The translations under genes were made by a program, and so were the position numbers. From Prochlorococcus sp. AG-347-K16 (lineage in GTDB: Bacteria; Cyanobacteriota; Cyanobacteriia; PCC-6307; Cyanobiaceae), in NCBI GenBank assembly GCA_003281405.1, contig QCCD01000001.1, forward strand, positions 1-64,000: a DNA stretch of 64,000 nt, in the 5' to 3' direction. The notes beneath the pieces are model-generated. The model did no database searches. It was given only the letters and a program-made list of their open reading frames with translations, and had not been told where the DNA came from. Of the stretch, positions 55,426-63,941 are shown piece after piece. Positions within the stretch are counted from its first letter, which is position 1. The number at the start of each line of letters is the position of its first letter.

Positions 55426-56868
55426 TTATTTACCTACAACCCATGTATCTTTGCATCCTCCACCTTGAGAAGAATTGACGACTAATGAGCCTTTTTTTAA
55501 TGCTACCCTCGTAAGCCCACCAGGGCTTACCCATGAATCTTTCCCTCTCAAGATATATGGTCTTAAATCAACATGACATGGAAAAAGTTCTCCATCACAT
55601 AACGATGGCACAGTAGATAATTCTAACGTTGGTTGTGCTATGAAATTTCTAGGATTTTTTTTAATTTTATTAGCGAATTCTTCTATCTGAGTTGTTGTTG
55701 AGTGAGGTCCAATTAACATTCCATAACCCCCAGCTTCTGCAACAGACTTAACAACAAGTTTTGATAAATTTTCTAAGACATACTCTCGATCCTTTTGGTA
55801 ATGACAAATATACGTTTCTACATTATTAATAATAATTTCTTCATCAAGATAATATTTAATCATTTTTGGAACAAATGAATAAATCATTTTGTCATCTGCT
55901 ATTCCAGTCCCAGGTGCATTTGCTAAAGCAACATGACCTGCCTTGAAAACATCTAATAATCCGCTTACACCAAGGCAGGAATCTTTTCTGAAATTAAGAG
56001 GATCTAAGAAATCATCGTCAATTCGTCTGTAAATTACATCTACTCTTTTTAATCCAGAGGTAGTTTTTAAATATACATAATCATCATTACAAACTAAGTC
56101 ATGCCCCTGAACTAGTTGGATACCCATTTCTTGAGCTAAATAACTATGTTCAAAATAAGCACTATTAAAAATTCCTGGAGTTAGTAGAACTATCTTGGGA
56201 GTGTCTGTCCAAACAGCAAGTTCTTGAAGTGTTTTTAAAAGATATGATGGATACTCATCAATTGGTTTTACTATTCTTCCTGAGAAAAGATTAGGGAAAA
56301 TATTTTTCATAACTAATCTATTTTCTAAAAAGTATGCAACCCCAGAAGGGCACCTTAAATTATCTTCTAAAACATGCCAATCTCCATTTCTGTCTCTTAT
56401 TAAATCAAGTCCTGAAATTTGACACCATTTACTTAGTGGAGGTTTAAAACCTATCATCTGAGGTCTCCAACCTTCTGAACTCTCTATTAATTCTCTTGGA
56501 ATTATTCCATCATTAATTATTTTTTGAGAATTATAAATATCATCTAGGAATAAATCAATTGCCTCAAGCCTTTGTTTTAGACCTTTTTCTAAGGTTACCC
56601 AATCATCTTTACTAATTATTCTAGGAAGTGGATCAAAAGGTAATATTCTCTCAGTACCTTTTAAACCAGTATCGTTTAATCTAAAAGTTGCACCATGTCT
56701 TAATAATAATTTTTTTGCGGCAGAGTGATTCCTGTTTAATTCTTCAAGACCCATATTATCCAAAGAGGAAAGTAGTGGAATCAATATTTCTCTAGCAGAA
56801 TTAACATTATCCTTAAAGTATTCATCAAAATTATTTTTAGGCTGATAACTTGAAAACATATAATTCAT
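55426..56868 (-). CDS. Circularly permuted ATP-grasp type 2 protein (DUF404/DUF407, COG2308)
   Basis: DGIIPRELIESSEGWRPQMIGFKPP, WHVLEDNLRCPSGVAYFLENR, VVKSVAEAGGYGMLIGP, LRPYILRG. Confidence 0.96.
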   Translation of the reverse strand: MNYMFSSYQPKNNFDEYFKDNVNSAREILIPLLSSLDNMGLEELNRNHSAAKKLLLRHGATFRLNDTGLKGTERILPFDPLPRIISKDDWVTLEKGLKQRLEAIDLFLDDIYNSQKIINDGIIPRELIESSEGWRPQMIGFKPPLSKWCQISGLDLIRDRNGDWHVLEDNLRCPSGVAYFLENRLVMKNIFPNLFSGRIVKPIDEYPSYLLKTLQELAVWTDTPKIVLLTPGIFNSAYFEHSYLAQEMGIQLVQGHDLVCNDDYVYLKTTSGLKRVDVIYRRIDDDFLDPLNFRKDSCLGVSGLLDVFKAGHVALANAPGTGIADDKMIYSFVPKMIKYYLDEEIIINNVETYICHYQKDREYVLENLSKLVVKSVAEAGGYGMLIGPHSTTTQIEEFANKIKKNPRNFIAQPTLELSTVPSLCDGELFPCHVDLRPYILRGKDSWVSPGGLTRVALKKGSLVVNSSQGGGCKDTWVVGK

Positions 56869-56997
56869 CGTTTAGTAATTTTTACTTTAGCTTCAAATCT
56901 ATATTCGTATTTATGGATACCAAAAATAATATCTCTTAACTCGATATATTTAATTATTTGGATCATTGAAGTATATTTCTTAAAAATCTAAAAAAGT

Positions 56998-57234
56998 ATG
57001 AATTCTGGTAATTGGCAATTTGTTTTTTTTAGATATTTCGCAAGCTTTCTGTTTATACTCTCTCACAGTTTGCTGGTTCTTGATCATTTACCTATTGGGG
57101 CGGCGCTCCATGGACTTGGAGAAGTTTTTATTGCGCCTTGGGCGTTTAGGGAAAGAGCATGGGATCTTGTTGTTATTGCAGTTTTATTTTTCTTCTTCGA
57201 TATCTGGGGACTTATAAACACTCCTTGGAATTAA
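56998..57234 (+). CDS. Small conserved membrane protein, unknown function
   Basis: 78 aa, 2 TM: FASFLFILSHSLLVLDHLPIGAALHGLGEVFIAPWAFRERAWD. Confidence 0.65.
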   Translation: MNSGNWQFVFFRYFASFLFILSHSLLVLDHLPIGAALHGLGEVFIAPWAFRERAWDLVVIAVLFFFFDIWGLINTPWN

Positions 57235-57265
57235 CTGGTATTATTTATATACTAATTTTGAAAAA

Positions 57266-57499
57266 GTGATATTTAATATGAAATTTAATTTTTATCAAAT
57301 TTATAAAATAATTTTTCTTTTATTTCTGACAAATATTTCTAATTTATATGCACATAATCTAATTAATGGAGGTTGCAAAGGTCATTGTGGACAGAAAGTT
57401 AAATCAATAAATAATAAAAAACAATTAAAAAATTTTGATGATCAAATAAATATTGAGAGTAAAAATTCATGTTTAAATAAATCTCTTTGTAGAGGTTGA
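57266..57499 (+). CDS. Small secreted Cys-containing protein, unknown function
   Basis: Signal-peptide-like N-terminus then GGCKGHCGQKV...SCLNKSLCRG. Confidence 0.5.
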   Translation: MIFNMKFNFYQIYKIIFLLFLTNISNLYAHNLINGGCKGHCGQKVKSINNKKQLKNFDDQINIESKNSCLNKSLCRG

Positions 57500-57523
57500 C
57501 TTACTGAATTTTTTTAAATTGTT

Positions 57524-57799
57524 TTATGCAATTGTATCTTTAATTATTAATGAATACCTAATATTTGCTTGATAATTTTTATTTGGAGGATTTATTTGAT
57601 TTTTAATTAAAAAAATAAAAGTATACACTAACGGTAGAAGTAATGATGACGCAGCAACTAAAGCAATTATCTGGTTTAACCTAATAAATGGTTTTTTTAC
57701 AAGATCCTCACCGCACAATCCACATACAAGAACCCCTTTTGAAGATTGTTTTTGAAATTGATATTTAGGATTGCAATAGGGGCAATAGTATCTAACCAT
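57524..57799 (-). CDS. Zinc-ribbon membrane protein
   Basis: YYCPYC...VCGLCGE (CxxC...CxxC) then TM. Confidence 0.65.
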   Translation of the reverse strand: MVRYYCPYCNPKYQFQKQSSKGVLVCGLCGEDLVKKPFIRLNQIIALVAASSLLLPLVYTFIFLIKNQINPPNKNYQANIRYSLIIKDTIA

Positions 57800-57872
57800 A
57801 TTTTTTATTTTATCTTTTTAATCATTATCTATAAAACTAAAAGAAAGTCACCTTATTTTTTTTAATTAAAAA

Positions 57873-57900
57873 AAAGAGGACTAATGAAAGCCCTCTTTTA
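57873..57900. terminator. Possible bidirectional terminator hairpin
   Basis: AAAAGAGG (57873-57880) pairs with CCTCTTTT (57893-57900); T-rich on both strands. Confidence 0.5.
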
Positions 57901-58371
57901 TCTCTTACTTATATTTTTTTTATGAAGTTAAAAACGTACCTAAATCATGGATCCTTGTTATTAACCTCTATTAAGCTAATACTCACCAAAATTAACTAAT
58001 TGTCTTTAACTGGGGCAAAAACTCTAGAATTAAGCTTGTTTCTTAAAGGGCACCTTAACGATGCAAAAGAAGGAAGCTTAGACATTAATAAAAAATAAAT
58101 GGAGCAGTTAATTAAATTAGTTCGGTTTATTCCGAAATTTCAGGCAGGCTATCGATCATTTTGAAAGACCCCCTAGAACTCAACAATATAAAATTAGGAA
58201 AATATTTCTCTAAAGACAATCCGTTTTTATACGCATTGCTTTTTAATCAAAAATGTCCGAGAGTAGTATTCAATTGTGTTAATTTTTTTAAGATATTTTT
58301 AGTAAGTTTTGCTTATTTCTTTTGATATTTAATTCGACTATCTTGACTTTAAATAATTGAGGAACTCTTTT

Positions 58372-58527
58372 ATGGATCATTCAAATGAAGTTAGTAAGAC
58401 TGATAAATCTAATCCTATAGACGAATATTTTCAATGTCTTTCATATTGCGATATTCACCCAAAAGGAATAGATAACGAATGTGAGGTCATTTGTATGGAA
58501 AGACATTTAAAAGCTAACTATTGGTAA
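58372..58527 (+). CDS. 51-aa twin-CX3C microprotein (not in the ORF track)
   Basis: MDHSNEVSKTDKSNPIDEYFQCLSYCDIHPKGIDNECEVICMERHLKANYW*; GAGGA Shine-Dalgarno-like motif a few nt upstream. Confidence 0.65.
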   Translation: MDHSNEVSKTDKSNPIDEYFQCLSYCDIHPKGIDNECEVICMERHLKANYW

Positions 58528-58546
58528 TTTTATAAACTTCTACTTT

Positions 58547-59620
58547 TTACTTAAATCCCTTAGAAAAAAGGTTAGTCCGAACTTTAAATTTCCATACATT
58601 TACCACGCCTTTTGCGTTAACTGCTGCAAGTGCACAATCATCAGGTCTCCAGGATATTGCCCCTACTAGATCCCCTGCGAATGCAGCCCCAACTGGGTCC
58701 CCATTACCGTCTTTTTTTAGAAAACTTGCGACAACAGAACCATCCCTAGATCCCGAGGCTACAAGCATACCTTTATTTGAAAAGGCTAGGCTCGAAATAG
58801 GTTCTGTATGGTGACATAGCTCTCCTGGCATAGTGCCCTCCGGACCATTCCCTATAAAGCTCCATACTGTGATTCTTTCACTGCCACTTGTCGCTAATAA
58901 TTTTCCGCTGTCATCAAAAGAAAGGTGACTTGGTTTTCCAGGGTATCCAGTCATTTCAGCATCCATTCCTGTTGATCTTCTCCAAAAATGAACTGAATTG
59001 TCTTGACTCCCACAGGCGACTATATCTCCATCTGGGCTTAATTCCATAGAGACCAATGATCCTTGCCACTCGAGTTTTTGATTCGTTTTATTATTAACTA
59101 TGTCAAAGAATGTCACTCTGCCGTAGCATGCAGTTGCCAGCTCATTTTTATTTGACCATGTTATTGCACTTACTGTGCTTGGATGGTCTTCTGAGATCCA
59201 TTTCTCTTCTCCAATTTCATTAAAAACGTATACTTTTTTTGAGGAAGCTATCGCTAGAAATAAACCGTCATTAGACCACTTGAGGTGTTCCACCCAGACC
59301 TTACCAAGATCAAGCGTTTTAATTACTTTACCTTCGTGGCAATTGCAAATTTGAACTTTTCCATCCTGACCTGATGTTGCAAAAATTTCACCCTCTGGAT
59401 GAATTGCCATCGCTAGTAGACCACCAGAGTGAGTATTTTCTTTTTCCCAAATAATTTTTCCAGTATCTCCTTCGAATGCAAAAAGACCTCCTACCACGTC
59501 GCCAACAATAAATTGTTTACCTTTAAGAGCCCAGCCGCATGCTATTGCGTAATCGTTAACTTCAGCTGTCCATCCCTCGTGGAACATCCCTCTTGGGCTA
59601 AATGATTCTATATCAGGCAT
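58547..59620 (-). CDS. WD40-repeat protein
   Basis: Repeated GH/WD-like units, e.g. MELSPDGDIVACGSQDNSVHFW, SSLAFSNKGMLVASGSRDGSVV. Confidence 0.9.
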   Translation of the reverse strand: MPDIESFSPRGMFHEGWTAEVNDYAIACGWALKGKQFIVGDVVGGLFAFEGDTGKIIWEKENTHSGGLLAMAIHPEGEIFATSGQDGKVQICNCHEGKVIKTLDLGKVWVEHLKWSNDGLFLAIASSKKVYVFNEIGEEKWISEDHPSTVSAITWSNKNELATACYGRVTFFDIVNNKTNQKLEWQGSLVSMELSPDGDIVACGSQDNSVHFWRRSTGMDAEMTGYPGKPSHLSFDDSGKLLATSGSERITVWSFIGNGPEGTMPGELCHHTEPISSLAFSNKGMLVASGSRDGSVVASFLKKDGNGDPVGAAFAGDLVGAISWRPDDCALAAVNAKGVVNVWKFKVRTNLFSKGFK

Positions 59621-60963
59621 TTTTCAAAACCTTCACGCATCTCTTTCTCGTCCAAATTCCTACCTATAAAAACAAGTTGGTTTCTACGAGGTTCGTTACC
59701 CCATTCTTTATCAGGTTGTGCTGTAAATAACATATGTACCCCTTGGAAAACTATTCTCTGTGGGTTTCCTGCGTAGCTAATGAAACCTTTTGTTCTAAAA
59801 ATATCCACCCCTTTTTCAGAAAGAAGTCTGCCCAACCAAGTATTAAGTTTTTCTGGATCAACATCTCCAAATCGTTCAATTGCAATTGACGTTACTTCAT
59901 CATCGTGTTCGTGCTCAGCTTGCCAGAATCTTTCAATATTAAATGGAATCTCTTTTGAATTATTTTCTTCACTTTTAATGATTTTCATATTGAATTCTTC
60001 AGCAGTGTGCTGTGTATATAAACCTATCTTTGATTCCTTTTCGATGTTTAATATGAATGATTTATTTCCTTTATCCTCCAATTTAAGATTTATATGTTCT
60101 CCAAATGGAATGATATTCTCAGGTTCTAAGCTTTTAGCATTTTCTGCATAAAGTCTTACGGAGTATTCAGCACCATCTTTGAGTTCCTTTTCACTCTCAC
60201 CTTGGTTAGCGAGAGCTACTAAGGACATTTCTGGGTCTGGTCCTTCCTCCAGGATTAATTCATATTTACCAGCATCAAGATCGTAAACTCCTGTCCATTC
60301 AAAGGGATATTCTGGTTCAAGAAATGTTGGTCTGCGTTTAAGGATCTGATCGAGATCAAATGCACTTAGATTTAGGACTGTTTCGATGGGTACTTGGGCA
60401 TTCTCGGCTCGAATGATTCGAGTCATTCTGTTCATATCTCTCAACCTCGATTCAAGAGTATCTAGAGCATCATCAGAGACTAAATCAGTTTTATTTAGGA
60501 CAAGAACATCTGCAAATGCAACTTGCTCTGAACTTTCATCACTTCTTCCTAATTGCTGATCAATATGTGCAGCATCAACTAAAGTTACAATTCCATCAAG
60601 AGTAAATTCGGAACTAATTTCTTCATCCATGAAAAAAGTCTGAGCAACTGGCCCAGGATCTGCTAACCCTGTCGTTTCTACTAAAACATAGTCAAACTTA
60701 TCTCTCCTTTTCATAAGGTTGCCAAGGACTCTTATTAGATCACCGCGAACAGTACAACAAATGCACCCATTTGACATCTCAAATACTTCTTCATCGGCAT
60801 TAATTACGAGCCCTTGATCTATACCTACTTCACCGTATTCATTCTCAATTACGGCTATTCTTTTCCCGTGCTCTTCACTTAATATCCTATTAAGCAAAGT
60901 AGTCTTCCCTGAGCCTAAGAATCCAGTGAGGATGGTTACGGGAACTTTATCTTTGATGCTCAT
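59608..60963 (-). CDS. CobW/COG0523 GTPase (putative zinc metallochaperone)
   Basis: TGFLGSGKTTLLN P-loop, NGCICCTVRGDL CxCC metal motif, VETTGLADPGPV, CobW_C. Confidence 0.95.
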   Translation of the reverse strand: MSIKDKVPVTILTGFLGSGKTTLLNRILSEEHGKRIAVIENEYGEVGIDQGLVINADEEVFEMSNGCICCTVRGDLIRVLGNLMKRRDKFDYVLVETTGLADPGPVAQTFFMDEEISSEFTLDGIVTLVDAAHIDQQLGRSDESSEQVAFADVLVLNKTDLVSDDALDTLESRLRDMNRMTRIIRAENAQVPIETVLNLSAFDLDQILKRRPTFLEPEYPFEWTGVYDLDAGKYELILEEGPDPEMSLVALANQGESEKELKDGAEYSVRLYAENAKSLEPENIIPFGEHINLKLEDKGNKSFILNIEKESKIGLYTQHTAEEFNMKIIKSEENNSKEIPFNIERFWQAEHEHDDEVTSIAIERFGDVDPEKLNTWLGRLLSEKGVDIFRTKGFISYAGNPQRIVFQGVHMLFTAQPDKEWGNEPRRNQLVFIGRNLDEKEMREGFEKCLI

Positions 60964-61040
60964 TTACAGATTTTTACTAAATAAACAATAGTTTAATAAT
61001 AGTAATAATAAGAAATGAAAACCGTTTTTATTAGAAAAAT

Positions 61041-62585
61041 TTAATCTGAAAGTTTGTACCATTCAGACTCAAGATTGGAGCCAGATTCTTTATCACAACT
61101 TCCTCCTAATGAATCAACAATTGTGCAAGTGTTGTGAACAGCTACTGAAACCGTATTCCCGTCCATCATCAATCCATCAACGAATATTTGATTAGAAGCT
61201 AAAGGAACCGAACTTTGTCTACTTAAGTTTCTTAATAACTTAGATGCTGGAATTTGTTCAGGAAATATTGCCTGAACTTTCTTTTCATCTAACATTTTCA
61301 AAGTAGAACTTATGTTCTCTGGCCTTAAGCTTGAGGAGTCTCCAAGAAAGTCAAGTAAACTAATAGTTTCAATACCAAAAGCATCACCGTAGTATTCCAT
61401 TGCTTTGTGTTTAGAGACAATTACTCTGTTTTCCTCAGGAATAGAGCTTACTTGTTCGACGATCCAACTATCTAAGCCTTCTAAGAGTGAATCGGCTTTT
61501 TCAAATTTTTCATTAATTAATTTTCTGTCCCCTCTATTAAAAACTGAAATATCTTTCTTTAAACTTTTGCTTATAACATCTCCCATTTTTATGATGTTAT
61601 GTGGATCATGCCATACATGTGGATCTAGACCTCCATGGTCATGATGGTGATGATGTCCCTCTCCTTCGTCTGGTACTTGTGCTATTGGCTCGACATCACT
61701 ATTTAAAACATCTTTAAAGAAGTGTTGAGTTGCTTCAAACTCAAAAGGCATGTGTTCAGTAAAAAATATATATTCACCATCTTCTTTGATATCCACATTA
61801 AAAACAGTGCTTTCTTTTCTTTGATCAAAGTTAAGAATAAAAGCTTTATTACTTGCGATCAAAGTACCATTATTTTTTCTGCTTATTGATTCTTTAGATC
61901 CTAATAATTCTTTAGCTAAATCTTCAGATCCTTCTATATCATTAGACTTGAGAATTACCATCTTCATTGCAGGATCTGCATATTCTCCATCGACTTTTTC
62001 AAATGACCATTTGTATGAACCCTTAGAAAGTTGGAATTTACCTGCCCATTCGAAAGCACCCTCAGCATGATCATCATGTCCTCCATGGTCTGAATGATCA
62101 TCATGACCTCCATGATCAGAATGATCATCTACCTTAGCTGAATGTTCAGCATGATCATCATGTCCACCATGGTCTGAGTGGTCATCGTGACCTTCATGAT
62201 CAGAATGATCATCTACGTCTATTGCACTAACACCTACAACAACAGTATTCTTTTTACTTTCCCAATTTCTCATACTTGGGGTCATTTCTTTGCCAAGAGT
62301 GAATACTTTGTCTGCGCTATTTAGTAATTGAGCTTGTCTTGGATTGATCTTTAAATCATGAACATCCTGTTTTCTATCTACTAGGCATGTAACTTCGTCA
62401 GATGATAATGCAATTGATTTAACTAAATCACAAACTAGTGGTTCAACTGCAACGTATGACTTTCCTTTAGCCATGACATCTTGCCCAAAACCAGAAAATA
62501 TAATCGTTCCAGCGATTACGGAATTTTTAATAATTGACTTACTTGAACCTTTTTTATTTGATAAAAGTCTTTTAAAAATTGACAT
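61041..62585 (-). CDS. znuA: Zinc ABC transporter substrate-binding protein with His-rich repeats and an inserted ~110-aa domain
   Basis: YVAVEPLVCDLVKSIALSSDEVTCLV, LDPHVWHDPHNIIKMGD, VIVSKHKAMEYYGDAFGIE; HDDHSDHGG repeats. Confidence 0.92.
   Translation of the reverse strand: MSIFKRLLSNKKGSSKSIIKNSVIAGTIIFSGFGQDVMAKGKSYVAVEPLVCDLVKSIALSSDEVTCLVDRKQDVHDLKINPRQAQLLNSADKVFTLGKEMTPSMRNWESKKNTVVVGVSAIDVDDHSDHEGHDDHSDHGGHDDHAEHSAKVDDHSDHGGHDDHSDHGGHDDHAEGAFEWAGKFQLSKGSYKWSFEKVDGEYADPAMKMVILKSNDIEGSEDLAKELLGSKESISRKNNGTLIASNKAFILNFDQRKESTVFNVDIKEDGEYIFFTEHMPFEFEATQHFFKDVLNSDVEPIAQVPDEGEGHHHHHDHGGLDPHVWHDPHNIIKMGDVISKSLKKDISVFNRGDRKLINEKFEKADSLLEGLDSWIVEQVSSIPEENRVIVSKHKAMEYYGDAFGIETISLLDFLGDSSSLRPENISSTLKMLDEKKVQAIFPEQIPASKLLRNLSRQSSVPLASNQIFVDGLMMDGNTVSVAVHNTCTIVDSLGGSCDKESGSNLESEWYKLSD
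62063..62220. repeat. In-frame duplicated His/Asp-rich coding repeat inside znuA (84-nt period)
   Basis: cagcatgatcatcatgtcc(t/a)ccatggtctga(a/g)tg(a/g)tcatc... occurs at 62063 and again at 62147; encodes DDHSDHxGHDDHSDHGGHDDHAE twice. Confidence 0.9.
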
Positions 62586-62609
62586 AAAAAGTTATTAAAT
62601 ACTTAAAAA

Positions 62610-62624
62610 TGATAATCATTTTCA
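62610..62624. promoter_or_regulatory. Putative Zur box
   Basis: TGATAATCATTTTCA, near-perfect 7-1-7 inverted repeat in the znuA-znuC divergent intergenic region; zur gene nearby. Confidence 0.7.
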
Positions 62625-62722
62625 TTTCGTCTGGCAAGAAAAGGTATCAAATGTTATGAAAATAATACGCAGCTTGTATTATTGGTAAGCTTGTAAAGTG
62701 ACTTTTTCATGAAGATTAATTA

Positions 62723-63493
62723 ATGGCTACTTTAGTCGCTGAAAATTTAACATTTGCATACACAAAAAAAAGTAAGCCAGCTTTAAATAAGGTATCGGTT
62801 GAGATTAAACCTGGAACTCTAACAGCGCTAGTAGGTCCAAATGGTGCCGGTAAATCCACTCTTTTGAGGATATTGCAAGGACAAAATACTCCAGATAAAG
62901 GCGATATAAAAATTGACGGTGAAAATTTATATAGATCTAGAGCTTTAGTGGCACTTATGCCTCAAAGAAGTTCTATGAATTGGAAGTTTCCCATCACAGT
63001 TGAAAAATTGGTATCTCTTGGTCAAATAAAGTATTCAAAATCAAGAAGTAATAACCCCTTTCAAATCAAGGCTCTTCTAGAATATCCTAATTCTTGGATT
63101 AATAAATGTTGTGAATTAGAAGCGACAATGCAAAGAGTAGGAATTGCTAATTTGGCTAATAGAAGATTAGATTCTCTTTCAGGAGGACAGCAACAAAGAG
63201 CTCTATTAGCAAAAACTCTTATGTCCCCTGCAAAAATATTTCTTCTGGATGAACCTTGTGCGGCATTGGATCCCCCCGCAAAAGAGGACTTCCTGAAAAT
63301 TGTTCGTCAACTCGCAGATGCGGGACTTTCTTTACTCGTAAGTAGCCATGATTGGGGCGAGTCTCTAAATAATTATGATCAAGTAATAGTTCTTGATAAA
63401 AGCGTTTTAGCAGTTGGTAGTCCTGATCAAATAAAAGATAAATTAGATGCGATAAACATAAGCTCTATAAAGGAAAATAATTTCTGTGATTAG
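62723..63493 (+). CDS. znuC: Zinc ABC transporter ATP-binding protein
   Basis: VGPNGAGKSTLLRIL Walker A, LSGGQQQRALLAKTL signature, LLDEPCAALD. Confidence 0.93.
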   Translation: MATLVAENLTFAYTKKSKPALNKVSVEIKPGTLTALVGPNGAGKSTLLRILQGQNTPDKGDIKIDGENLYRSRALVALMPQRSSMNWKFPITVEKLVSLGQIKYSKSRSNNPFQIKALLEYPNSWINKCCELEATMQRVGIANLANRRLDSLSGGQQQRALLAKTLMSPAKIFLLDEPCAALDPPAKEDFLKIVRQLADAGLSLLVSSHDWGESLNNYDQVIVLDKSVLAVGSPDQIKDKLDAINISSIKENNFCD

Positions 63494-63506
63494 AAAATGT
63501 TCCTTC

Positions 63507-63941
63507 TTAATTTTGAGCTTGATAACAGTTTTGGCAAAGGCCGAAATATTCGAGTGTATGAAACAAAAGCTGAAACTTTCTTGGATTTTTTTTAGGGGCA
63601 TGAATATTTTTAACAGGACAACCTTCCATTTTCGACGTCTCTCCGCATTGAACGCAGGTCAAATGATGAATATCTCTGTCTACGGGAGTATAAAGGACCT
63701 CTCCTGTTGGGAGATGTCTGGAACGAATTAATCCATGCTTTATCAAGATTTGCAGATTTCTATAAACAGTGGTCAACCCCATAGATTTGCCTTTTGTGAT
63801 CAACTGCCTATGCAATTCTTGACCGCTCAATTCATCCTCGCATTTATTAAGTTCTTCAAGAAGTTGTTCTTGTCTTTTGGTAATGTCAGACTTAGTCACC
63901 ATTGTTTCCAAAATCTTTTTTTGTCTCGTATTTTTGATCAT
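63507..63941 (-). CDS. zur: Fur-family regulator, probably Zur (true start possibly MVTKSDITKRQ)
   Basis: GLTTVYRNLQILIKHGLIRSR, HHLTCVQCGETSKMEGC, GLCQNC Cys pairs; adjacent to znu genes. Confidence 0.88.
   Translation of the reverse strand: MIKNTRQKKILETMVTKSDITKRQEQLLEELNKCEDELSGQELHRQLITKGKSMGLTTVYRNLQILIKHGLIRSRHLPTGEVLYTPVDRDIHHLTCVQCGETSKMEGCPVKNIHAPKKNPRKFQLLFHTLEYFGLCQNCYQAQN

Noticed and set aside
58000-58098. 32-aa ORF MSLTGAKTLELSLFLKGHLNDAKEGSLDINKK from a TTG
   Set aside because: Preceded directly by an in-frame stop, no Shine-Dalgarno; could be a gene remnant but not supportable alone
62063-62220. CRISPR-like direct repeats
   Set aside because: In-frame coding repeats for the His-rich loop of ZnuA; no unique spacers
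63486-63731. 81-aa plus-strand ORF after znuC
   Set aside because: Antisense to zur; not ZnuB-like
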